NCBI GenBank assembly: GCA_002315625.1
Contig: DCHH01000121.1
Span: 1 to 19,492 of the forward strand
Direction of reading: 5' to 3'
DNA from: Bacteroidales bacterium UBA1757
Lineage (GTDB): Bacteria > Bacteroidota > Bacteroidia > Bacteroidales > UBA1402
DNA length: 19,492 nt
This document shows, piece by piece, positions 7,697-17,400 of this stretch. Both the position numbers and the translations under genes were made by a program. Positions within the stretch are counted from its first letter, which is position 1, and each line of letters opens with the position of its first letter. The notes beneath the pieces are model-generated. The model did not search any database. It worked only from the letters and a program-made list of their open reading frames with translations, and was not told the DNA's origin.

Positions 7697-10600
7697 TCAG
7701 CGGCAGATTTTCAGCTTTTGGGTAAGGGTAGAGCCGTCGGTATGATGGTATCTGACCAGGTAGATGCCGGTTCTCAGCGATGATTCCGGGATGGAACCTG
7801 TTCCTTCGACTATCAAAACTCCGCTGAGGTCATATATCTGGAAATGGTTCAATGTCTTGTCGGCTGTTACTGATTCAATGGCTGTAGGCGGCTCCGGCTG
7901 GATGTCGCCGGAGAGGATGTAGATTTCGGAGAGCGAAAAACCTTCATAACCGTACTTGTTGCCCATGAATTTGGAGGTCAGGTCGGGATACCAGCGTATT
8001 CTTACCTCCTCGCAATAGTCACACGAAGATGGAAGTTTAAATTCGGCTGTAGTCCACTTTCCAAGGTTGGATTGGGTCAGTGTGATACTCCCGAAATCTG
8101 TGTAGTCGCCATCATCGGTTGCATATTGTAGCAGATAGCGCGACCAGACATGGTTCTTGGCACCATACGAGAACGATATCCGAAGCTTCCCGTACTCTTC
8201 CACGCTGCAATTGATATAGAAGAAAGTATTGTCGCTCACTGAGTTACCGTTGCAGACCGCCGGCTGTCCCATCCATCCACCTTTCGGAGCGGAATGATCG
8301 TCCCATAAAAACTGCTTCCCATTATCATTGGTCAGGTAAAGGGTTCCTGAAAGGGATGACTCTCTCTTCTGGTTTGCCTTGTACGCCTTGTCGCCTGTGG
8401 TGCTGAAATCCCAAGCCAACAGGTATGCGGAATCGGTAAAGAAAGCCGTTACTGTCGTGTCGCTTGCAATGACAATTGTCCTCTCCAGCTCAGTTGAACC
8501 GTCGTCCCAATGGGAGAATGCGTGATAATGGTGACTGGCAGCGGTCAGCGTGACAGCAGTTCCTTCTTCATACACTTCCTTCCCTCCAGAGACAAAGGGC
8601 TTTGGACTGACGGAAACGAGTGACTGTTTGCCGCCTTCCAGAAGGAGGGTCAGTGTGTAGGTAGGAGATGTTATGAAATTGGCTGTAATGGTATCGGCCT
8701 TTGTAACCGTATGGTTATAGACGGCTTCGGTAGAAAGGGTATCACCTGCCTGATTGCTCCAGAAACTGAACCTGTATCCTGAAATAGGTGTAGCAGACAG
8801 TTCAACGGTGCTGCCCAATACATAACTGGGGAAATCGGGTGTCCGTTTGACAGAGCCTGTTGCCGAGGGAAGAACCTGTGTTGCTACGGTTACCCTATGG
8901 TCGGGATTCAACAGAGAATCGAGCAGATGGTAGGTAAGGTTGTACGGCGTTCCGTTGAAGGGACTCATCCAACCGTTCTCAGCAATGGACTTCACCTTGT
9001 ATGTAACTGTTTTGGCAAGAGCGCGGGTGTCACAGTAGCGGTTGGTTGCCGTGTAGTCAATCAGGGTGTCGTTGGCATAGATGGCGTATGCCTTTGCATT
9101 GGCAACAGTGTCCCACGTGAGTGTTTTACCGCTAACCTTGAAGTTGGCTGGAGGATATACGGCTACAACTTCATTCAGGGGGTCGAACGTGTTTTTTGAG
9201 TTGACGGCCTGATAAATGGTTTTCAGGTTCATCAGATTGTAGTATTCGTTGTCGGTCAACTGAAAACTCCAAGACACACGTTTGGAGACATCGGCCAGGG
9301 CGGTGCCGTCTGCCGTGAGGTTTTTGTATTCGCCCATCGAAGTGGTCTGGTAATCATCTCCTCCCATCGTGGACCACCCTTCGGTACGGATGTGGCTCCC
9401 CAACCGGCATTTCATAAAAATACTGCCAGATTCTTTGGCCCAAGGACGGCCCAGATAGACATCCTTGACGGAGGTGTTCTTTGCCGTGATGTCACAATCG
9501 TTGAAAATAAAGCCGTAATAGAGCTTTTTGCCGCTGCCCAAAGTTGCATAATAGGGAATGTCTTCGGGAGCTGTGAGGTAACCTTTGCCTACGCTTACGA
9601 TGTTGCAACGATAAAAGTAGCATGTGCCGCCGGCATAGATGAAATCGACATGTCCTTCTATGGTACAGTCGTAGTAGAAATAGCGTGCTCCCTTTTTCGT
9701 GCGGTGGGTATCCTGGAAACCGAGAATCTTGCAGTTCTTCAGAATCTGGCGGTCACCGCACTGGTAGAGGGCCTCAGCCTGCGCTTTCGTGCTAGGGTTC
9801 TGCACGGTGATGTTCTCCATATAGAAATCCTTGGCATTGACCGTCATTGTGGCGCAGTACTGTCCGCCGGCATTGGAGATGGTCCCCTTGCCGGGATAGT
9901 CGGATATGGTGCAGCCGTGGTAGTCCTCCCACGTGATGATGACTTTGTCAACATCCTCTCCTATCATGGAGATGATTTTCGAGGAGCCTGTGTGGTGGGT
10001 TCCGATGAACACCTTTTCTTCATAGATGCCGTTGCGGACGAAAATCGTGTGACGTTTGCCGTCCTCGGGAACCGCCTCAATAGCGGCATTGATGGTGGTG
10101 AAATTGCCGCTTCCGTCTTTGGCTACCGTCAGGTCGTATGGCTGTTCCCTTTCAATAGGAATATTCTCTCCGACAAGTGAGCAGAGATAGGCTTCAAGAG
10201 CAGTATATCCCGATTTAAGGATATAGTTGCGGTCTTCGGGTCTTGTGGGGTCAAATCCGTTTGCCAATTCCCAGGCGTCGTCCATGCCATCGTGGTCATT
10301 GTCAGTAACTTGTCCGTATGTGCGGAATTCACCGTAGCCGCCGGCATCGGAGGGCTTGTTGATGATGCCCTTTACCCGGTGGTTGTCAAAGGTTCCGTGT
10401 CCGGAAGCGGTTCCGGTGCGAACTTCGTTGATGATACGGCGATCGACTGTATCGCGGGGGAAGGCTCCCACACCCTTGAGAACACTCTGATAGGCCTGGG
10501 CGGCCGTTTCGGTGATGACGGGTTCGGCCACCGGAATGTGATCCGATTTCATGTCATTCAGCGTGAGTCCGGGAACGGCCTCAGTATAGGCAGAAATGTC

Positions 10601-11638
10601 GAAACCGTTGTAGTTGTTGGTGTTAAGTCCCTTGCTTTGAGCGTATGAACCTTCCATATAGTTGCCCGAGAGGTGCCATTTGCCATAACTCTTCCCCTGA
10701 TCTCCCTGACTTGGGTTGCAGTAGGAAGCACCGATAAAAACGGTCTGACGGTCACCGGGGTAGGCGGGGCCGGGTTTATAATAGTTGTTGACATAGTTCA
10801 GCTGGAACAAACCGGCATCTCCCTGACGGTTGTCGCCTCCGTAGCATGAGTTTTTTTTGCCGGAATTGTAGTTGACATTATTGACATAGTCGAGCAGCAT
10901 CACCACATCGTTTTTGGTCGTCGCACCAAAGCGCGGTGAACGGTTGTAGTTGTGGGCTAGCAGGTTGTGGTGGTATGTGGCGGTCTTTCCACCTAGTACG
11001 GCACCATAGCTGCGTGCTCCCTTTCCGTGACCGGCATCATAAAGTCCTTCCGAGAAAATACACCATTGCACGGTAGTATTGTCGTTGTCGTAAAAACCAA
11101 CGTTCTCTTCTGCCGACCAGGAGAAAGAACAGTGGTCAACGATAAAATTGCCGCCGTTCTCAATGTTGAGACTGGCACCGGCAATGAACTGGTCCTTACC
11201 GGGGGCCACATCCGGGTTGTAGGAATTGTCGTCCAGTACCCCAACACGCGAGCGGATGTGGCGGATGATGAGGTTGCGGCTTCCTCCCAGGTTGACGCAG
11301 CCACCCTTGATACAGATGCCGTCTCCCGGGGCTGTCTGCCCGGCAATGGTAATGTCACTGCGGTTATTTCGCAAATCGTTTCCTTTCAGGTCGATGATGC
11401 CCGACACCCGGAAGACGATGGTGATGGGTTGTCCTTTATACTGTTTCAATGCCCACCGAAAACTTCCGGCCGGAGGATTGCTTGGGTCGTCCAGCAGGTT
11501 GGTAACTTCAACAACCTGCCCGCCACGGCCTCCCGTAGCCCATTTGCCATAACCTTCGGCAGTGGGGAAAGCAGGTGTGCGACCCATAAGGGTCAGCGTA
11601 ATCAATGAAAGTACGAGAAGAACAATGCTTTTTTTCAT
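7697..11638 (-). CDS. Secreted pectate lyase-pectin methylesterase fusion (PL1-CE8), paralogue
   Basis: 1313-aa paralogue of the plus-strand fusion with the same module order: signal peptide about 1-19; PL1 about 22-440, with IAGQTAPGDGIC and likely catalytic R233 in NRSPR; calcium-loop linker 446-488; CE8 501-817; FN3-like 825-897; InlB-type repeats 914-1070; beta-sandwich 1071-1245; sorting-domain-like tail 1263-1313 (IYDLSGVLIVEG, GIYLVRY). CE8 catalytic residues are present: Q620 (AQAEAL), Q642-D643 (GFQDT), D665 (DFIYAGG), R731 (LGRPW). A segment at about 136-152 (NSYNPDVAPGKDQF) has no equivalent in the other copy and may alter a PL1 surface loop. The ATG at 11638 shares one base with the TAA of the upstream 913-aa lyase gene (TAATG), indicating translational coupling, so the two minus-strand enzymes should be co-produced. 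The predicted role is demethylation and cleavage of homogalacturonan outside the cell. Confidence 0.88.
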   Translation of the reverse strand: MKKSIVLLVLSLITLTLMGRTPAFPTAEGYGKWATGGRGGQVVEVTNLLDDPSNPPAGSFRWALKQYKGQPITIVFRVSGIIDLKGNDLRNNRSDITIAGQTAPGDGICIKGGCVNLGGSRNLIIRHIRSRVGVLDDNSYNPDVAPGKDQFIAGASLNIENGGNFIVDHCSFSWSAEENVGFYDNDNTTVQWCIFSEGLYDAGHGKGARSYGAVLGGKTATYHHNLLAHNYNRSPRFGATTKNDVVMLLDYVNNVNYNSGKKNSCYGGDNRQGDAGLFQLNYVNNYYKPGPAYPGDRQTVFIGASYCNPSQGDQGKSYGKWHLSGNYMEGSYAQSKGLNTNNYNGFDISAYTEAVPGLTLNDMKSDHIPVAEPVITETAAQAYQSVLKGVGAFPRDTVDRRIINEVRTGTASGHGTFDNHRVKGIINKPSDAGGYGEFRTYGQVTDNDHDGMDDAWELANGFDPTRPEDRNYILKSGYTALEAYLCSLVGENIPIEREQPYDLTVAKDGSGNFTTINAAIEAVPEDGKRHTIFVRNGIYEEKVFIGTHHTGSSKIISMIGEDVDKVIITWEDYHGCTISDYPGKGTISNAGGQYCATMTVNAKDFYMENITVQNPSTKAQAEALYQCGDRQILKNCKILGFQDTHRTKKGARYFYYDCTIEGHVDFIYAGGTCYFYRCNIVSVGKGYLTAPEDIPYYATLGSGKKLYYGFIFNDCDITAKNTSVKDVYLGRPWAKESGSIFMKCRLGSHIRTEGWSTMGGDDYQTTSMGEYKNLTADGTALADVSKRVSWSFQLTDNEYYNLMNLKTIYQAVNSKNTFDPLNEVVAVYPPANFKVSGKTLTWDTVANAKAYAIYANDTLIDYTATNRYCDTRALAKTVTYKVKSIAENGWMSPFNGTPYNLTYHLLDSLLNPDHRVTVATQVLPSATGSVKRTPDFPSYVLGSTVELSATPISGYRFSFWSNQAGDTLSTEAVYNHTVTKADTITANFITSPTYTLTLLLEGGKQSLVSVSPKPFVSGGKEVYEEGTAVTLTAASHHYHAFSHWDDGSTELERTIVIASDTTVTAFFTDSAYLLAWDFSTTGDKAYKANQKRESSLSGTLYLTNDNGKQFLWDDHSAPKGGWMGQPAVCNGNSVSDNTFFYINCSVEEYGKLRISFSYGAKNHVWSRYLLQYATDDGDYTDFGSITLTQSNLGKWTTAEFKLPSSCDYCEEVRIRWYPDLTSKFMGNKYGYEGFSLSEIYILSGDIQPEPPTAIESVTADKTLNHFQIYDLSGVLIVEGTGSIPESSLRTGIYLVRYHHTDGSTLTQKLKICR

Positions 11639-14379
11639 TAGAGAATGATTTTGAAGGAGTGGGAATTAGCTTTTTCATCGAGGGTTTTGACAATATAGAC
11701 GCCGTGGTCCAGTCCGTTGATGGGGAGGCTATAGACACTTTCGCCATGGGCTTCGCTGTCAATAAGTTCTTCTCCATGAAGCGAATAGACGGTGAAATGA
11801 CGCACTTGCATCTGGTCTTCTACAAGGGGTTGGGGCAGGGCATCAGGACCGGTGACAGAGACATTCACACGACGCTGATAGGTGGAGCCTTCACTGTCGG
11901 TCACTTTGATGACAATGCTGGTCAATCCCTGCTGTGAAGCGTTCAGCATCAGTTTGGAGCCCTCGATTGAGGCGGCTACTGAGCCGTTCTTTTCCACGAT
12001 GGTATATTGCGGTTTGCTGGTGTATCCCTTGAAGAGTACGGCAATATCGACTGTGTCCTTGTTGCCGGTCTGCATAACTACCTGGGTATGGGCCATCCAT
12101 TCCAGATAATCTTCCAGAAGGGTGTAACCGTCGTGGTCGGGGTCGTCATTGTTGTTGGCTACGGCCGGGTCGCTGCCAATCAGCTCTTCGTACCAGTTGG
12201 GCATGCCGTCCTGGTCGGTATCGAAGTCGGCGGCACGCGACACTTCCGGATAGACTTCATATCCGCCGCAGTCTTCATGGCTGTCAATCTGCCCTTTCAG
12301 TTTGGAAATGCTTCCAACGTATGTGTGGGTGCCAGTAAGGGCTTCGCGAATCATCCGCTGGTCGTGGAGATCGAAGAATGGCATTGTGGCACCAACATCG
12401 CTCAATACACTCTTGTAGGCATCCTTTGCCGATTCAATCTTAGCGTACGAGGGAAAGAATGGCTTGTCAACCCACACCTCCCAGTCAAGTTTCTGGCCGC
12501 TGTAAAGTGAGTACTTGTAGGTATCCCCTTCTTTGTCGTATGTCAGCGCCCCGTTGTCTTTGGCCTGACGGATATTTCCGCTGACATAATACGACTGGCT
12601 TCCCTTGCCCGTTCCTTCGAGCTGGGCATTGAGCAGCATTGTGGTGACGTTGCTGGCCTGTCCGATTTTGTAGTAGTTGTTCACGAAGTTCACCTCGTGG
12701 GCACCGCCGTCGGTGGCACGTCCACCCCAGTTATAGACCACATTGTTGAAAATGTCGAGCCTGCCCGAATAGTAGCCGTTTCCGTCCAGTCCGCCGCCAA
12801 GACTCCAGTTGCGGCCGTTGCAGTTGATGAGCAGGTTGTGGTGGAAAGAGCCCACATCGCCGCCGATAGTAGCTGCGAAACCGTGGTTCTTACCGACAGC
12901 GTAGTTCTTGTGGCCGGCAATTCCAAGAGCTTCGGCCAGCATGGTACGCTGCAGCGTCATGTTGTGGGCATTTCTGGAAGAGAAAGCCTCGTCGATGGTC
13001 CAGCTGATAGAGGTGTGGTCGAGGATGCTGTACTGTGCACCTGCCATACCGATACCGTCGGCCGTGCGGCGGTGGCCCTCGTCGTCAATAATTTCACCCA
13101 GTCCGAGGCGCATTCTAAGGAAACGGGCAATCCCCTCGCTGCCGACTCCAAAAGGTTGGTCGGCAAGGCAGATGCCGTGTCCGGGAGCCGTCTGGCCGGC
13201 AATGGTGACATATTCGGCGGAACAGGTAAGACGCCCACCCAACACAATGATGCCAGAGACATCGAAAACGATGGTGCGGGGGCCTTTGGCTGTGGTAATA
13301 CCGTATGCCAGTGACCCTTCACCGCTTTTGTTGAGGTTGGTGACATGATAGACATCACCGCCACGTCCTCCGGTGGCATAACGTCCGTAACCTTCAGCAT
13401 CGGGGAAAGCGAGTTTGCGTGGACGGAAACTCCAGACCACACCGGGAGTAACGGTTCCGTTGGCATCTTCCTCATCCACACGCCAGTAGTATGTGTTCAG
13501 GCAATAGAGGTCTTCGATGAGATAGGTGGTGTCGGCGTAGTTCTTCTTCCCTTTGTATTCCGGAGACGAAGTGGTGGCATTTTTTACAGTTTCCAAATTG
13601 GTGCCGATGTAGAGATGGTGATGGGCAATGGATGTGTTTGCCGGCGACCAGCTCATCAGGTAGAAGCCGCTGTCACCGTCGATGTGCATATCGGCATCGG
13701 CAGGGTTTGGAATCTTTGCTTGGGAGACTACACTGATGGTGTTCAATTCAAAACCATTCAGCAGGGGAGTGACATCGTAGTTGGATTTTGTCGGGTCATC
13801 TGCAACATCGTCAATAGTGGTCTCGAAGCGGAAGACGACAGAATCACCCATATTTGCAATGTTGAAGGTGTAGGCCATGATGGCGGCGTTGGCGGCTGTG
13901 GTTACGCGGAAGGTGCGGCGAATGGTTGTGACAGAGTCGCCGTTGCAGTAAATATGTATGGGGTACCCTGTACTGGTGGCGGGGTCCTGCCAACTGTTGT
14001 GGTAGGTTTGAATGGTGTGTGAGCCGACGGGAAGCCCTTTGATGGTCAGGGTGAAGAAGCCGTCCGACCCTTTATTTTCAAAATTCAGTCCGTCTCCGAG
14101 CAGTTTGGAATTTTCCACGGCAGCCTGCACAAAAGCCTTGTTCCAGCCATTTCGAAGATTGCGTTCGGAGGCGACCGAAAAGGTGACACCTTCCAAGGTT
14201 ATAGATGCAAAATGGCAGTCTTTTTTGACGTTCCATGGAGTGTATCCCGGTTCCAGAACTTCTTCATCCTTTCGGGATGGTTCGTTGAAATCAACCTTGA
14301 TGACGGGCTTGTCGGCTGCCTCTGCGCTGGAAAGCGTAATGGCCAGCAGTGCAATAAGGGAGAGTTTTTTGAAAAGCAT
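11638..14379 (-). CDS. Secreted multimodular pectate lyase-like protein (divergent PL1)
   Basis: 913-aa protein. The ATG at 14379 is chosen because it opens directly on a signal peptide (1-21, SSAEA|A) and follows a promoter element; the ORF extends upstream to 14454, but that extension would place 25 polar residues before the signal. Modules: malectin-like or carbohydrate-binding beta-sandwich 25-215 (GLPVGSHTIQTY); FN3-like 220-318 (LNTYYWRVDEEDANG); PL1-like beta-helix 323-710 with IAGQTAPGHGIC (393-404) and SILDHTSISWTIDEA; calcium loops 720-757 (DTDQDGMPN, DPDHDGYT); Ig-like domain 765-843; and a T9SS-like sorting tail 855-913 (VYSLHGEEL, HGVYIVKTL). At the catalytic-arginine position it reads NGRNWSLGG rather than RSPR, so R523 is kept but the proline is lost. 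It may prefer a different pectin or act in another mode. It heads the minus-strand enzyme operon, 78 bp after the regulator gene. Confidence 0.82.
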   Translation of the reverse strand: MLFKKLSLIALLAITLSSAEAADKPVIKVDFNEPSRKDEEVLEPGYTPWNVKKDCHFASITLEGVTFSVASERNLRNGWNKAFVQAAVENSKLLGDGLNFENKGSDGFFTLTIKGLPVGSHTIQTYHNSWQDPATSTGYPIHIYCNGDSVTTIRRTFRVTTAANAAIMAYTFNIANMGDSVVFRFETTIDDVADDPTKSNYDVTPLLNGFELNTISVVSQAKIPNPADADMHIDGDSGFYLMSWSPANTSIAHHHLYIGTNLETVKNATTSSPEYKGKKNYADTTYLIEDLYCLNTYYWRVDEEDANGTVTPGVVWSFRPRKLAFPDAEGYGRYATGGRGGDVYHVTNLNKSGEGSLAYGITTAKGPRTIVFDVSGIIVLGGRLTCSAEYVTIAGQTAPGHGICLADQPFGVGSEGIARFLRMRLGLGEIIDDEGHRRTADGIGMAGAQYSILDHTSISWTIDEAFSSRNAHNMTLQRTMLAEALGIAGHKNYAVGKNHGFAATIGGDVGSFHHNLLINCNGRNWSLGGGLDGNGYYSGRLDIFNNVVYNWGGRATDGGAHEVNFVNNYYKIGQASNVTTMLLNAQLEGTGKGSQSYYVSGNIRQAKDNGALTYDKEGDTYKYSLYSGQKLDWEVWVDKPFFPSYAKIESAKDAYKSVLSDVGATMPFFDLHDQRMIREALTGTHTYVGSISKLKGQIDSHEDCGGYEVYPEVSRAADFDTDQDGMPNWYEELIGSDPAVANNNDDPDHDGYTLLEDYLEWMAHTQVVMQTGNKDTVDIAVLFKGYTSKPQYTIVEKNGSVAASIEGSKLMLNASQQGLTSIVIKVTDSEGSTYQRRVNVSVTGPDALPQPLVEDQMQVRHFTVYSLHGEELIDSEAHGESVYSLPINGLDHGVYIVKTLDEKANSHSFKIIL

Positions 14380-14405
14380 ATTTGAAGTGTTATAATGTTC
14401 TGATG

Positions 14406-14413
14406 CAAAACTA
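14406..14413 (-). promoter_or_regulatory. Promoter -7 element ahead of the 913-aa lyase operon
   Basis: The minus strand reads TAGTTTTG here, matching TAnnTTTG, and lies 26 bases from the ATG at 14379. No good -33 TTTG is seen at the usual distance, which would suit activation by the AraC-type regulator encoded immediately upstream. It would let the enzyme genes be induced separately from the regulator gene. Confidence 0.42.
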
Positions 14414-14457
14414 CGCTCAAATGGCGTGAGTTGCCTACAGAAATTATCCGACAATCT

Positions 14458-17400
14458 TCAAAAATTGGTTTTTTGTGAACGGCTCTTGTATTCGGAGGGA
14501 GTCATCCCCAACTGCTCCTTGAAACATGTGCTGAAATAATTAGGGTTGCTGAAGCCGCACTGGTAGGCGATTTCGGTAACGTTAAGACTCCCCTCATCAA
14601 TCAGTGTAGCGGCATGAAGGATGCGGATATGGCGTACAAGCATAACGGGTGACATACCGAACAGCAATTTGGTCCGCTTGTACATGACTGTCCGGCTCAT
14701 TCCCAACGAATCGGCAAGATTGTCTATTACCAGTTCGGAGTTTTCAATGTTCTCAAGGATGAAAGATCTTATCTGTTCCATAAACAGACGGTCTTTCTCT
14801 GCCAGATAAGGTTTGTCCTCCCCATCCTTCTCCGGGACTTCCTTTGTTTCCGCTTCTTTCTTTTCGGCCAGCAACGCCAGACAATAGGCCTGCAGTTTCT
14901 CCCGCTCGGCCGCCTCCTGGGCGATTTTCCGACGGAGCCGGACAATTGTCAGAGGAATGCCGACGAGCAGTCCGGCGGTGCAAAGGACAATAAGGATAAA
15001 GGCCGGATAGCGCCAGCCGGATTCCCAGAAGGTCGGTTGGCGGAAGATGGGAATTTCAAGGATATTGTCACATGCCACGCCGTCGTGATTAGTGGAGCGG
15101 ACCTGAAACACATAGTGGCCGGAGGGCAGATTGAAATAGCTTGCCGTACGGCTCTCCTGAACATCATTCCACTCCTCTTCCAGGCCCAGCATGCGGTATG
15201 AATAGCGGATTTGTCCGGGCGAATGGTATTCCAGGGCGGCATAGCGGAAACGGACATCACGCTGTGAGGGGGTCAGGACAATCTCACTTTCCTGACGCGG
15301 AAGCAGTGTGCCGTCTGACAGCCATACCCCTTCACACGAAAGGGCCGGGGCCGACAGACTCTTCTGAATGGTATATGGATTGAACAGGAATACCCCCTGT
15401 TCTGAGCCTATGGCAATGCGTCCGTCGGGAAGAGTAATGGAGGCATTGTCAAGAAAAAGGACATGTTCCGGCACGAAGGAAGCGGACTCATAGAAATCAT
15501 AGTGTCCGCTGCTGGGGTCAAAGCAGGAAAAGAAACTGTTCGAAACAGTCCAAATGCGTCCAAGGGTATCAGATATCATGGAATTCACTTGTCCGAGGGC
15601 CTGACGGACAGCAACCGAGGACTGGGTGAATGAGGCATCCCCTGTGAGGATTTCCCGTTTGTCGATAACACGGGTCAGTCCGCCGAAATGGGTTCCCAAC
15701 CATATATTCCCTTCCCGGTCGGTGCAGAAGTCCATTATATCGTTGTCACTCAATGAAGCAAGGCTGTCAATCTCGTGGAAATAGGTTTGAAAGTTGACCT
15801 GCTCAATCATCTGGAAGTTGCTTCGGAAAGCCACCAGTCCGGTAGTGCTTCCCACCAGAATAATGCTGTCGGGGGTCTCGGCGATGCAACGGACCAGTTC
15901 CCCGTGATAATCGGGATAGTTGCCCATCCGGTTGTACCCGTTGATGAACTGAATGTTCCCATGCTCATCGGTTTGGACGAGGTTAAGCCCTTTGCTACTA
16001 TGGCATCCCACCCAAATCCGGTGACGGCTGTCTTCAAGTAGAGAAACCGCATAGTCGTGTGAAAGCGAATAGGCAACTCGGTCGTCGTGGAGGAAATGCT
16101 CAACGTGCCGGTCCCGAATAAGGAAAAGGCCTCCTCCCTTGGACGCAATCCATATGCGGTGCCGGCTGTCTTCAAGCATGGCATAGATATTTTCCTCAAA
16201 GACAGTGGGGGTAGAGACAATCTCCCCTTTACGGTTAAGGTAGCCGACTGGATTCAACTCGCGGTCGAACAGGTGGATATAACCTTTTTTGGATGCGGCC
16301 CAAAGATTCCCTTCATGGTCAGTCATGAGGGAACGGATGCCGAATTCGGTTTCGTCGATTGGGAGAATATCGTATTGGGTCTGGTATAGGGAAAGTTTAC
16401 CAAGAGATTTACTGGAACAGATCCACAGGTTATTCTGGTTGTCGGAAAAACTGTGGCGGCAGGGAGGTGAGACAACGCTTCCATTCTGCCGGAGATATCT
16501 CAGGCAGTCTTCATCAGAATCGTAATAGCACAGACTTCCGTTTCGGGGAATTATCCATACACGTCCCGAAAGGTCTTCTCTGACCATTGGGCGGTTGCCT
16601 TTTGAATCCACCTCAACCTCATTCAGGGGAAGGGGAGGATAATAGTGTGAAGCTCCAGCGGAATTGATTCGGAGAATCCCTGGGCGCTCTCCAATCACCC
16701 ATAGATTCCCACTCGAATCGCTATAGGTGGAATACGCCACTCCGATACCTTTATCATTTGAAAGATAAGCCAACACAGTAACTTCCCCAGTTGGGTTGTA
16801 GGAAAGGAGCGCATCGGAAGTGCCTATGAGAAGGATTGAATCGTTCTGCTTTTTGAACATGGTTATCTTTTCCGGAGTTTTCCCAATCGAAACCTGTTCA
16901 CAAGTCCGCCCTTTTAGGTCAAAGTGGCTGATTTCACCTGAAGGAGTGGCCAGCCATACGCTTCCGTCCATTTCTTCGGCATAACGGAATGGTTCATTCA
17001 AAAAAATCGTGTCGGAATCAAACAGGAATGTTCCGTGTGTAGTAAGCACCCATTCTCCACCCTGACTGTCCTCTAATATTCCATTGACCCGGTTATTGCC
17101 AATGTTGAGCAGTTGGGTATAGGAAACCATCCCGTCGGCCGACAGTGGAACCCGTTCGTCAATGCGGATACAGTAGTTATTGCGTGCCTCCACCCACGTC
17201 ACCCCCTTGGACAGGGGATAGAAACTGATGGCTGCAAAATGGTCGGGAAGCCCGGCGAAGGCCGACAGATTTGTGAATGACTTTTCTTTTCTGTCAAACA
17301 GATATATGTTCTTGTCCTGGGAAATGCAGTAAAGTCCGCCGGCCGAACTCAGTACAATCTGGTTGATGCGGTTGTTGCCGATTAACTGCCCTTTGTCAGA

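Larger units (their letters stand above)
3800..11638. repeat. Large inverted gene duplication (two PL1-CE8 paralogues, tail-to-tail)
   Basis: The genes at 3800-7696 (plus) and 7697-11638 (minus) encode proteins with the same module order and form two arms of an imperfect inverted repeat of about 3.9 kb each. Similarity is uneven. The CE8 regions (5249-6199 and 9188-10138) are closest, and residues 614-667 of the first equal residues 631-684 of the second, 54 in a row (5639-5800 versus 9587-9748). At DNA level the same stretch differs only at scattered, mostly third positions. The PL1 modules and the C-terminal sorting domains are clearly more diverged. Confidence 0.8.

Noticed and set aside
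9392..10180. 262-codon plus-strand open frame inside the minus-strand PL1-CE8 gene
   Set aside because: It is a shadow of the CE8 coding region; a similar, shorter shadow occurs antisense to the paralogue (5597-5992), as expected from the duplicated sequence.
14380..14454. 25-residue N-terminal extension of the 913-aa lyase
   Set aside because: The extension is polar, would bury the signal peptide, and would start upstream of the predicted promoter element; the ATG at 14379 gives a classic signal sequence.
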